From positions 1,550,001-1,614,000 of the forward strand of contig NZ_JACHLC010000001.1 of NCBI RefSeq assembly GCF_014207845.1: a DNA stretch of 64,000 nucleotides, in the 5' to 3' direction. The notes beneath the pieces are model-generated. The model searched no databases. It was not told the origin of the DNA and saw nothing but the letters and a program-made list of their open reading frames with translations. Below, piece by piece: positions 25,767-33,657 of this stretch. Position numbers and translations under genes: made by a program. How positions within the stretch are numbered: the stretch's first letter is position 1; each line of letters begins with the position of its first letter. This stretch comes from Chryseobacterium shigense (GTDB taxonomy: Bacteria > Bacteroidota > Bacteroidia > Flavobacteriales > Weeksellaceae).

Positions 25767-26483
25767 ATGAATCTTTACAATCTCATCATTCAGGATAAGG
25801 AGGAAGTTACCTTCAACGATGTATTTCTCAGTAACCAAAACCGGGATCAACTGGTACAGCTCATTAAAGAGCATACTTACATTAAGGATTTGCAAGAATA
25901 TGGGCTTCCTGTGAATAATAAAATTCTCCTTCAGGGAAATTCAGGATGTGGGAAGACAATGACTGCAAAAGCTGTAGCCAATGCTTTAGGCAAAAATATA
26001 CTCATTTTAAATCTCAGTAATATTGTTTCTTCCCGTATCGGAGAGACTTCCCAGAATATTAAAATGATATTTGATAAAGCAGCAAGGGAAAGATCTGTTC
26101 TTTTCCTGGATGAGCTGGACCAGATCGGGAAAGCACGGGGAAGCGACGATAAAGATGTGGGCGAAATGAGAAGATTGGTTAATACTCTGATCCAGCTGAT
26201 CGATTATTATCCTGAAAATGCCCTTTTAATCTGTGCCACCAATCATGCAGAGATTATTGATACAGCTTTATTGAGACGTTTTCAACTGAAAATTAACTAC
26301 GAAATGCCTGATGCTGAATTTCTTGATACTTTTTACGATACTCTTTTATCTACATTCCCGGAAGATCTGAAAAGTATAGACAGAAAGTACGATATCTCTT
26401 TTGCAGAAGCTAAGGATTATGCATTAACTTCTATAAAGTCTGCTTTAATTAAGAAGCTGGAATCCCAGAAAATTACACAGTAA
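25767..26483 (+). CDS. Single-domain AAA ATPase
   Basis: 238 residues consisting of one AAA module: Walker A GNSGCGKT (57-64), Walker B LFLDELDQ (112-119), sensor 1 in ICATNH (155-160) and arginine pair LLRRF (168-172). It is similar to the ATPase core of FtsH/proteasomal ATPases but lacks membrane, protease or N-terminal substrate domains, so its client is unknown. The stop overlaps the start of the YggS gene by one base, meaning translational coupling in an operon. Confidence 0.85.
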   Translation: MNLYNLIIQDKEEVTFNDVFLSNQNRDQLVQLIKEHTYIKDLQEYGLPVNNKILLQGNSGCGKTMTAKAVANALGKNILILNLSNIVSSRIGETSQNIKMIFDKAARERSVLFLDELDQIGKARGSDDKDVGEMRRLVNTLIQLIDYYPENALLICATNHAEIIDTALLRRFQLKINYEMPDAEFLDTFYDTLLSTFPEDLKSIDRKYDISFAEAKDYALTSIKSALIKKLESQKITQ

Positions 26484-27217
26484 TGGAAGAAGATATCCTC
26501 CATAATCTTGAGGTCATCAAAACCAGAATACAAAAAGCCTGTGAAAAAACGGACCGGAATCCTGATGAAGTTAAATTATTACTGGCTACAAAAACAGTTT
26601 CTTCCGAACGCATTAAAATAGCTTTGGAAAACGGGCAAATCTTAATTGCAGAGAACAAGGTTCAGGAGTTAAAAGAAAAATACAATGATCTGAAAGGAAT
26701 TCCGCATGAGAATCATTTCATAGGGCATTTACAGACCAATAAGGTAAAGGATATTTTAAAATATGATGTGGTTTGTGTGCAGTCTCTTGACCGCCTTGAA
26801 CTGGCAGAAAAACTTCACCAGAGACTTGTAGCTGAAAGAAAAACTACGGATGTTCTGATCCAGGTGAATGCCTCAAACGAGGAGAGTAAATTTGGCGTGC
26901 ACCCAAATGAAGCTGTTGAACTGACAAGAAAAGTTTCTGAATTCAGGACTTTAAAAGTTAAAGGACTGATGACAATCGGTCTTTTCAGTTCAGAAACAGA
27001 GAAAGTAAGGTCATGCTTCAAAATCCTGAAAAATTTGCAACTGGAAATCATCCGGCAAAATATTCCCAATGTAGAAATGAAAGAGCTTTCTATGGGAATG
27101 AGTGGTGATCTTGAAACTGCAATTGAGGAAGGTTCTACAATTGTGAGAGTTGGAACGGCGGTGTTCGGAGCGAGGGTTTATCCGGACAGCTATTATTGGG
27201 ATGAAGGGAAAGGCTAA
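26483..27217 (+). CDS. YggS/PLPBP family pyridoxal-phosphate homeostasis protein
   Basis: 244 residues with the alanine-racemase-like TIM barrel of the PLP-binding protein family: PLP lysine Lys37 (LLLATKTV), FIGHLQTNKV, VNASNEESKFG, GLMTIGLFS and LSMGMSGDLETAIEEGSTIVRVGTAVFG (given in pieces here: LSMGMSGD, AIEEGST, VRVGTAVFG). No enzyme activity is known for the family; it buffers PLP and affects amino-acid and vitamin B6 balance. It starts inside the stop codon of the AAA ATPase. Confidence 0.93.
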   Translation: MEEDILHNLEVIKTRIQKACEKTDRNPDEVKLLLATKTVSSERIKIALENGQILIAENKVQELKEKYNDLKGIPHENHFIGHLQTNKVKDILKYDVVCVQSLDRLELAEKLHQRLVAERKTTDVLIQVNASNEESKFGVHPNEAVELTRKVSEFRTLKVKGLMTIGLFSSETEKVRSCFKILKNLQLEIIRQNIPNVEMKELSMGMSGDLETAIEEGSTIVRVGTAVFGARVYPDSYYWDEGKG

Positions 27218-27407
27218 AAAAATGAAGAGTGACAATCAAAACTGTCTTTTACCATTACTTTTATTAATTCCAAATTTATTTTCGCCAATGCAGGCTCACC
27301 TATTATCTTAAGCATTTCTTATTTATAACATATAGATTTTTTTTCATATAGATTATTCGGTATCCTTTTTGCTCATAAAATACTTAAAACCAAACAAATA
27401 CATCTAT

Positions 27408-27590
27408 ATGATTAAAAAATTACTCTTGGGCTGTCTGCTAATGACAGTAGTATCTTTGTCTTCATGTGATAAGTATGATAATACATCACAGGCAAAAGAC
27501 AGCGAAGTATCAATTAAAACAGTTTCAATGGTAACTTTTGCTACCATGGCTATAGCACTTCTCGTAGCATACAGCTATCGAAGAAGATAA
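27408..27590 (+). CDS. Small lipoprotein with a second hydrophobic helix
   Basis: 60 residues. The start at 27408 is preferred over one 39 bp upstream because it gives a standard signal sequence MIKKLLLGCLLMTVVSLSSC with lipobox LSSC (Cys20). After a short polar stretch the C-terminus is another hydrophobic helix (about 40-56) ending YRRR. A lipid anchor plus a terminal helix is unusual; the protein may be inner-membrane. Function unknown. Followed by a strong terminator. Confidence 0.65.
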   Translation: MIKKLLLGCLLMTVVSLSSCDKYDNTSQAKDSEVSIKTVSMVTFATMAIALLVAYSYRRR

Positions 27591-27609
27591 CAGTATGGAA
27601 AACAATAAA

Positions 27610-27640
27610 AAACACCCGTTTGGAATCCAAACGGGTGTTT
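27610..27640. terminator. Bidirectional terminator
   Basis: Perfect 14-bp stem AAACACCCGTTTGG / CCAAACGGGTGTTT with loop AAT, between the small lipoprotein gene and gcvP. Confidence 0.85.
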
Positions 27641-27657
27641 TTAGTTATAAATTCTGA

Positions 27658-30516
27658 TTACATATAAGCTTCAATCGGCTCACAGGTACATACCAAGTTT
27701 CTGTCTCCATATGCTTCATCCACTCTTGAAACAGAAGCAAAGAATTTGTGTTCTCTTACCCACTCCAGCGGATAAGCGGCCTTTTCTCTGCTGTATGGTT
27801 TATCCCAAGAATCAGAGATGACCAATTGTTCTGTGTGAGGCGCATTTTTAAGGACGTTATTGGCCTGATCTGCCTCACCGTTGGCAATCTCATCAATTTC
27901 TTTTTTGATTGAGATTAATGCTTCTGCAAAACGGTCAATTTCAGACTTGCTTTCAGATTCTGTAGGCTCTATCATCAATGTTCCTGCCACAGGGAAAGAA
28001 ACTGTTGGTGCATGGAATCCATAGTCCATTAATCTTTTTGCTACATCAGCCACTTCAATTCCCAATGATTTGAACTGACGGAAATCTACGATACACTCAT
28101 GGGCTACTCTTCCACTCTCATTTGAATATAAGATAGGGAAATGCTCTGCTAAAATCTCTTTAAGGTAATTAGCATTCATGATTGCATGTCCTGTTGCTTT
28201 TTTCAATCCTTCTGTTCCTAACATTTTAATGTAAGAATAAGAAATGTTCAGGATCAGTCCTGAACCGTAAGGTGCTGCAGAAATACCGTCAATAGCTTCT
28301 TTAGCCCCGATTCTGATATTGGCATTGGAAGGAAGGAAAGGAACCAGGTGTTTAGCCACACAGATCGGACCTACTCCAGGGCCTCCGCCTCCGTGAGGGA
28401 TAGCAAAAGTTTTGTGTAAGTTCAGGTGGCAAACGTCTGCTCCAATGTTTCCCGGACTTGTAAATCCAACCTGAGCGTTCATGTTTGCACCATCCATATA
28501 TACCTGTCCGCCGTGTTCGTGGATCAGACTTGTAATTTCTTTAATATTGGCATCAAAGAATCCGTAAGTTGACGGATAAGTGATCATTACACAAGATAGG
28601 TTTTCAGAATTCTGTTCTGTTTTGGCTTTTAAATCTTCAAAATCAATTTCTCCGTTTTCAAGATTTTTAACGACAACTATCTTCATTCCTGCCATTGCTG
28701 CGGAAGCCGGGTTTGTTCCGTGTGCAGACTGAGGGATCAATACTACATTTCTGTGGCCTTCACCTCTTGAAATATGATATTCTCTGATTACCATTAATCC
28801 TGCATACTCGCCCTGTGCTCCGGAATTCGGCTGTAGTGAAGTTCCAGCAAAACCTGTGATCTCAGCAAGATCTTTTTCAAGCTCTTTGATCATTTCCTGG
28901 TAACCTCCGGCCTGGTCTACCGGTACAAACGGATGAACACTTCCCCAATCTGCCCATGATAGCGGAAGCATCTGAGTGGCTGCGTTCAGCTTCATGGTAC
29001 AAGATCCAAGAGAAATCATTGAGTGCGTTAAAGACAGGTCTTTTCTTTCAAGACGTTTGATGTAACGCATCAGTTCTGTTTCTGTATGATATTTGTTGAA
29101 TACCTGCTCCGTAAGAATTTCGTCTTTTCTCAACAATTCTTCAGGAATGCTGTATCCTTCTTTAATTTCTAATTTGAATGTCTGCTTATCTTTAAACTGA
29201 GCGAAAGAAGCCATTAAATAATTCAGCTTCTCCAATGTAGTACTTTCGTTGATCGCAATGCTTACGATTCCTTCTGTGAAATAGTTCAGATTCAGCCTAT
29301 GATCAAGCATCATTCTCATTAATCTTCCTTTTTCGTCTTCGCTCATTGTGATTTTCACCGTATCGAAGATAGGTTCTTCCACCACCTGGTATCCTAATGC
29401 ACTAAGGCCGTTTTTCAAAGCGTTTGCTTTAAAGTGGATCTGGTCAGCAATATAATTTAATCCTTTTGGTCCGTGGTAAACAGCATACATCCCCGCCATT
29501 ACAGCAAGAAGTACCTGTGCCGTACAGATATTGGAAGTTGCTCTTTCTCTTTTAATGTGCTGCTCTCTGGTCTGAAGTGCCATTCTCAATGCACGTTTTC
29601 CGTACATATCCTGAGAAACCCCGATAATTCTTCCCGGAATATCTCTCTTATAATCTTCCCTGCAAGAGAAAAATGCTGCGTGAGGACCTCCGTAACCTAA
29701 TGGGATACCAAATCTCTGTGAAGTTCCTACCGCACAGTCAGCTCCCATGGAAGCCGGTGATTTCAATTTAACCAAAGCCATCGGATCACAGGCTACAACT
29801 ACCTGCAGGTCTAATTTTTTATATTCTGCAATATCCTCTGTATAGTCCAGAACGATCCCGTTCTTGCCCGGATACTGTAATAAAACGCCATAATAGGTGC
29901 CATCAAACTGGTGGGTTTTATGGTCTCCTTCCACGATTTCAATACCTAAACCTTCAGCTTTTGTTTTTAAAACAGAAACTGTCTGAGGTAAAACAAGATC
30001 TGAAATAAAGAATTTGTTCGCATCAGCTTTCTTCTGGTCCTTGGTTCTGTTGTTAAAGAACATATGCATAGCTTCTGCAGCAGCAGTAGATTCATCTAAA
30101 AGAGAAGCATTAGCCAGTTCAAAGCCCGTAAGGTCGCACACTACAGTCTGGAAATTAAGAAGGGCTTCCAGTCTTCCCTGTGCAATTTCCGCCTGATAAG
30201 GGGTATAGGCTGTATACCAGCTGGGATTTTCGAAGATATTTCTCTGAATAGCTGATGGCAAAAGTGTATTGTGGTATCCAAAACCGATATAGCTTGTATA
30301 ATCAGTATTCTTCGATGCCAGCTCTTTAGAATGGTTCAGCATTTCATATTCTGAAAGCGGTGCAGAGATCTCAAGATCTTTCTCTAAACGGATAGAAGAA
30401 GGAATGGTCTGAGAAATTAGTTCTTCAATACTTGAAACGCCCAATTTTTCCAACATTGCCTGTCTGTCGGCTTCGTTAAGGGAAATGTGACGGCTCACAA
30501 ACTGTTCTGTATTCAT
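27658..30516 (-). CDS. gcvP: Glycine dehydrogenase (decarboxylating), P-protein
   Basis: 952 residues, the single-chain form that fuses both halves of the P-protein. N-terminal half FVSRHISLNEADRQAML and the PLP-binding lysine motif NLHKTFAIPHGGGGPG near residue 700. Decarboxylates glycine with PLP and passes the methylamine group to the lipoyl H-protein of the glycine cleavage system. The other gcv genes are not in the window. No glycine riboswitch was recognised in the 480-bp leader (30517-30997). Confidence 0.97.
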   Translation of the reverse strand: MNTEQFVSRHISLNEADRQAMLEKLGVSSIEELISQTIPSSIRLEKDLEISAPLSEYEMLNHSKELASKNTDYTSYIGFGYHNTLLPSAIQRNIFENPSWYTAYTPYQAEIAQGRLEALLNFQTVVCDLTGFELANASLLDESTAAAEAMHMFFNNRTKDQKKADANKFFISDLVLPQTVSVLKTKAEGLGIEIVEGDHKTHQFDGTYYGVLLQYPGKNGIVLDYTEDIAEYKKLDLQVVVACDPMALVKLKSPASMGADCAVGTSQRFGIPLGYGGPHAAFFSCREDYKRDIPGRIIGVSQDMYGKRALRMALQTREQHIKRERATSNICTAQVLLAVMAGMYAVYHGPKGLNYIADQIHFKANALKNGLSALGYQVVEEPIFDTVKITMSEDEKGRLMRMMLDHRLNLNYFTEGIVSIAINESTTLEKLNYLMASFAQFKDKQTFKLEIKEGYSIPEELLRKDEILTEQVFNKYHTETELMRYIKRLERKDLSLTHSMISLGSCTMKLNAATQMLPLSWADWGSVHPFVPVDQAGGYQEMIKELEKDLAEITGFAGTSLQPNSGAQGEYAGLMVIREYHISRGEGHRNVVLIPQSAHGTNPASAAMAGMKIVVVKNLENGEIDFEDLKAKTEQNSENLSCVMITYPSTYGFFDANIKEITSLIHEHGGQVYMDGANMNAQVGFTSPGNIGADVCHLNLHKTFAIPHGGGGPGVGPICVAKHLVPFLPSNANIRIGAKEAIDGISAAPYGSGLILNISYSYIKMLGTEGLKKATGHAIMNANYLKEILAEHFPILYSNESGRVAHECIVDFRQFKSLGIEVADVAKRLMDYGFHAPTVSFPVAGTLMIEPTESESKSEIDRFAEALISIKKEIDEIANGEADQANNVLKNAPHTEQLVISDSWDKPYSREKAAYPLEWVREHKFFASVSRVDEAYGDRNLVCTCEPIEAYM

Positions 30517-30985
30517 TTTTATTTATTAGATTTTGTTTGTAAAAAAGATTCGTAAAATTACAATTTTTTAAACGACTATACAAGAGCTTCAAATTGCCGA
30601 AACTATAGTGAAAACTTATATTGATATTAAGAAAAATGACAGATAATCTATTCTATTGCATAAAATTTAATGGACGGACTTATCCTCTCCCCGTATTTTG
30701 TTTCGTTGAATGTAACCGTACAAATTATAATTTACCTGCATAATTTATCCAAACGAAGCTTCGGATCTGAAAATTCTTCTACGCTTTCATTCTGGTATGT
30801 TAAGTTCCAAACCTATCCCGGATAAGTCTGAAATTTTAATTCCGGATTCTGTTTTCAGTAAAATTATCTTTAAAAAAATCTGTATTTCAGGTCCAAAATT
30901 AGAGGCTTAATCTTCTGTAAATATGTTAATACACAGGTATTGTAACATTTATGAAAATTTATTAATTATATTTATTCTAAATTAA

Positions 30986-30993
30986 TATATTTG
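30986..30993 (+). promoter_or_regulatory. -7 promoter element of the Cys-rich small protein
   Basis: Exact TAnnTTTG match (TATATTTG) only 5 bp upstream of the ATG at 30998, so the transcript would be nearly leaderless or start at the third codon ATG (31004). Confidence 0.4.
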
Positions 30994-30997
30994 TAAC

Positions 30998-31150
30998 ATG
31001 AATATGATTACTCCTTTTAAAGTACCGCCTTTATCTCCTGTATATGCATTCAACAATGAAGATATGTTCTGCGAGAAGAAATCCTGCTGTAAGAAATTCA
31101 AGAAGGGAAAAAGATGCAAAAAATGTCCGGGAAGAAAAAAGATGGCTTAA
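30998..31150 (+). CDS. 50-residue cysteine-rich basic protein
   Basis: Frame MNMITPFKVPPLSPVY... with a C-terminal half containing FCEKKSCCKKFKKGKRC and KKCPGRKK: five cysteines and many lysines. Short proteins with a CC-KKFKKGKRCKKCP tail occur in flavobacteria, from memory; a metal-binding or nucleic-acid-binding role is possible but unproven. The stop is one base from the stop of the convergent DnaJ-domain gene, which supports a real gene with a defined end. Confidence 0.65.
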   Translation: MNMITPFKVPPLSPVYAFNNEDMFCEKKSCCKKFKKGKRCKKCPGRKKMA

Positions 31151-31151
31151 A

Positions 31152-31799
31152 CTAGCCAAAGTTTTTCACTAAAAAATACATTGCAACAGCGAGAATAAGA
31201 ATTCCCCAGATCAGCATCATGATCTTTGGCTGACCGGATTTGTTGATCCGTGTTCTGGGTTGAGGCTTGAACATTTCTTCCACACTGTTCTTGAACTGGG
31301 CACCATCATTCTCAAAAACTTCTGTAATCGTAATTCCCTGCACGGCTGTTTTGTGAAGCAGTGAATTGGTTGCATGAAGCAAAAGCTGGAATTTCCCGTC
31401 CTTAAATTCTGTAATCTTAAAGATTCTTTCCCCAAAAGGTTTTTCCAGGCCAAAAGGCAGTATTTTCACCACATCGGCATTGCTTGTCTGCCAGTTAATG
31501 ATAATCTCCTCTCCTTTTTTAGCATGAATTTTATTCGAAGTAAAAGTTTTAATGGATGGTGGAATATTATATCTGAAGCTTTTCTGATGGTTTTCTAAAT
31601 TCTGATCATAAGTACGCCTTTTTCCCGCATCACTCAATATTTCATAAGCTTCCTGAATTTCGCGGAAACGCCCGGCAAAGAAATCATCATTATCATTTTT
31701 GTCCGGATGGTATTTTAAAGATAATTTTCTATAGGCTTTTTTGATGTCTTCTTCTGAAGCATCCGGAGAAATCCCGAGAAAATAGTAGTAATCTTTCAT
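31152..31799 (-). CDS. Membrane-anchored DnaJ-domain protein
   Basis: 215 residues from the start [11 protein letters not shown], preferred over an ATG four codons upstream because J-domains begin this way. J-domain at 1-66 with HPD in KYHPDKND; a beta-rich middle region (about 80-180); a C-terminal transmembrane helix (about 196-212). Lacks the Gly/Phe and zinc-finger regions of DnaJ, so it is a type III co-chaperone that would recruit Hsp70 to the inner membrane. Client unknown. Confidence 0.88.
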   Translation of the reverse strand: MKDYYYFLGISPDASEEDIKKAYRKLSLKYHPDKNDNDDFFAGRFREIQEAYEILSDAGKRRTYDQNLENHQKSFRYNIPPSIKTFTSNKIHAKKGEEIIINWQTSNADVVKILPFGLEKPFGERIFKITEFKDGKFQLLLHATNSLLHKTAVQGITITEVFENDGAQFKNSVEEMFKPQPRTRINKSGQPKIMMLIWGILILAVAMYFLVKNFG

Positions 31800-31881
31800 T
31801 GAGCTACGCAAAAATAAGGATTTATTTTTTTTATCATTGTTCTATGGGATAAAATGTGGTTCTATTTGAAGATAGTTGCTG

Positions 31882-32031
31882 CGGTGGCTTCGGGAACCTC
31901 AGTCATCTATCCTACAAATAATAGTCTATGATATGCTATTTCTTATGTTCGTGAGGTTGTACTTTCCGGTGGCTGAGGCTCTCGAAGCCACCACTTGAGA
32001 TTGCTTTGTCGCTTCGCTCCTCGCAATGACA
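31882..32031. repeat. Dispersed repeat island with imperfect inverted repeat
   Basis: Arms at 31882-31902 (CGGTGGCTTCGGGAACCTCAG without its last base) and 31973-31992 (CTGAGGCTCTCGAAGCCACC) are near-complementary, followed by TTGCTTTGTCGCTTCGCTCC (32001-32020) and CGCAATGACAG, a sequence style common in dispersed intergenic repeats. No gene in 31812-32041. Confidence 0.55.
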
Positions 32032-32041
32032 GTATGAAAAG

Positions 32042-32078
32042 ATTCCGGCGCGGGAAGCAGAGCTTCCCGCGCCGGAAT
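32042..32078 (-). terminator. GC-rich perfect hairpin, terminator-like
   Basis: 17-bp perfect stem ATTCCGGCGCGGGAAGC / GCTTCCCGCGCCGGAAT with loop AGA, 14 bp after the stop at 32092 on the reverse strand, tail CTTTTC. Confidence 0.7.
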
Positions 32079-32091
32079 TAACAATTTCAAT

Positions 32092-32364
32092 TTAGTTATT
32101 TACTGCTTCTGCTTCCGCAGTATGGTTTCTTTTGCAGCATCTTGAAGCGAATTCTTTTTTGAATTTCCCTTTCAGTTCCTGATACTGTTCTTCGTCCATT
32201 TCCCTGATTTTATCTGCAAGACCGAAAGGTGATCTTTCTTTAATTCCATATTCACTGAAAATACCTTTCATAAATCTTTTTCTTTGTGCAATTTTTTTAG
32301 CAGCCAATGCTACTCCTACTACTGCCAATGCTCCAAGAGCTCCTTTTAATGCTGAATTTTTCAT
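32092..32364 (-). CDS. Small protein with N-terminal helix and Cys-rich end, sigma-operon partner
   Basis: 90 residues: hydrophobic helix (about 5-22, ALKGALGALAVVGVALAAKK), then a charged region with MDEEQYQELKGKFKKEFASRCC near the end. The end resembles the C-terminus of the preceding protein (32455-32787: SPEEREKFKEVWRDRC). Likely third gene of the ECF sigma operon, with a 90-bp gap. Function unknown. Confidence 0.7.
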   Translation of the reverse strand: MKNSALKGALGALAVVGVALAAKKIAQRKRFMKGIFSEYGIKERSPFGLADKIREMDEEQYQELKGKFKKEFASRCCKRNHTAEAEAVNN

Positions 32365-32454
32365 TTTTTCAAAATTTTAAATTTTACTACTTTTTGTTTT
32401 TTATATAGACGGATGAATTTCAATTTTACTTTACTACTTCTTAAAATTTTTAAA

Positions 32455-32787
32455 TTATCCGTTGTTTTTGTTGAAGAATCCTCCTGAACATCTGTCTCTC
32501 CAGACTTCTTTAAATTTTTCACGTTCTTCGGGAGAAAGTTCGGCCATTTTCTGTCTCATTTTTCTCTCTTTGAAGTCTCTCATCCCTTTTCCGAAATGAA
32601 AGCCCCCGAAAAGGATCTTACTTAAAATTAATATTCCCATCGCCTGCCAGAATGTAATGGCCTTCACACCCAGAATCCCAGGAAGCAGGCAATTCCAGAG
32701 CCACATCACAATAAATGTAACGGCTGCGAGAATAAGCGGCGGACATAATAATAAAAAAATCCAGCCTTTTTTGTGTTTATAATTCAT
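32455..32787 (-). CDS. Two-helix membrane protein, possible anti-sigma or sigma-linked sensor
   Basis: 110 residues with two hydrophobic helices (about 10-32 and 43-62) and a charged C-terminal tail LSPEEREKFKEVWRDRCSGG, reminiscent of Spy/CpxP-type metal- or stress-sensing helices. It begins 13 bp after the ECF sigma gene, the usual place for an anti-sigma partner, but no known anti-sigma domain is recognised. Inferred role only. Confidence 0.7.
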   Translation of the reverse strand: MNYKHKKGWIFLLLCPPLILAAVTFIVMWLWNCLLPGILGVKAITFWQAMGILILSKILFGGFHFGKGMRDFKERKMRQKMAELSPEEREKFKEVWRDRCSGGFFNKNNG

Positions 32788-32800
32788 AATTTCTTCTTTA

Positions 32801-33379
32801 CTAACTATTTAAATCTTCATATAATTTTCTCAGCCTGTTTCTTAAATGCTTCACAGCATAATTTTTCCTGCTGATAATGGTCTTGATATTTTCTCCCTGT
32901 TCATCTGCAATTTCCTGCAGTGTCTTGTCATTCAGTTCGTTTTCTACGTAAACCAGCCTTTGTTTTTCAGGGAGTTCATCCAATGCCTCGAAAAGCTTTT
33001 TCCATATCTCATCCTGGAACATTTTCACTTCAGGTCCTGCACTTTCATCCAGCAACAGAATATCCTTGATGGAAAAACTGCCGTCATCATCTTCATATAC
33101 AAAATCTTCAAGATTTTCGGTTTTCTTTTTACGGTAACGGTCTGTAATCTTATTTGCTGTTACCCTGTACAGCCAGCCGCCTACATTCACAATCTCGGAA
33201 AGATTGGTCAGACTACTGAACTGAAACCACACTTCCTGCAGAATATCTTCTGCATCTTCTGTGTTTTTCACTTTCGGACGAATATAGGACATCAGCTTCC
33301 CTCCGTACTTTGAAACGGTTTGTGAGATGATACTTGCTTTCTCCTCCTGTGGCATTGTTATTTCTTCGACAACCTCCAT
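32801..33379 (-). CDS. ECF RNA polymerase sigma factor
   Basis: 192 residues. Region 2: DAEDILQEVWFQFSSL and GGWLYRVTANKITDRYRKKK (promoter -10 recognition and melting); region 4: ELNDKTLQEIADEQGENIKT HTH (two pieces: ELNDKTLQEIADEQ, ENIKTIISRKN). A later start MPQEEKAS at residue 9 is possible. First gene of an operon with two small helix-containing proteins, which suggests membrane or metal stress control of its activity. Target promoters unknown. Confidence 0.9.
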   Translation of the reverse strand: MEVVEEITMPQEEKASIISQTVSKYGGKLMSYIRPKVKNTEDAEDILQEVWFQFSSLTNLSEIVNVGGWLYRVTANKITDRYRKKKTENLEDFVYEDDDGSFSIKDILLLDESAGPEVKMFQDEIWKKLFEALDELPEKQRLVYVENELNDKTLQEIADEQGENIKTIISRKNYAVKHLRNRLRKLYEDLNS

Positions 33380-33578
33380 ATTGCTATGACGATCTGTCCT
33401 TTGGTTTTACTTTAATAAATTTAAAAAAAATTATTGACTGGTGGATTTTTTGTTATTTGATGCGGGTTTCGGGAAAGAAGATTTTTTAGCAGAAAGATGG
33501 AGGATGGGAGATGGAAGTATTGAAAGTCTATTCTAAACAGTTCTATACATATCAATTTCAGATCTTTATGTAATCTTA

Positions 33579-33606
33579 TGTCTAATGTCTAATGTCTAAT
33601 GTCTAA
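33579..33606. repeat. Heptanucleotide tandem repeat (TGTCTAA)4
   Basis: Four perfect copies of TGTCTAA immediately before the terminator of the S9 peptidase gene, in the gap 33380-33657. Confidence 0.9.
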
Positions 33607-33611
33607 TAAAA

Positions 33612-33638
33612 AAACGGGAAGCACTATACTTCCCGTTT
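33612..33638 (-). terminator. Terminator of S9 peptidase gene
   Basis: Stem AAACGGGAAG / CTTCCCGTTT with 7-nt loop and a T run on the reverse strand, 20 bp after the stop at 33658. Confidence 0.8.
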
Positions 33639-33657
33639 CTGTCATATAAAATGTTAT

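Noticed and set aside
30517..30997. Glycine riboswitch upstream of gcvP
   Set aside because: No tandem aptamer core or terminator/antiterminator recognised in the leader.
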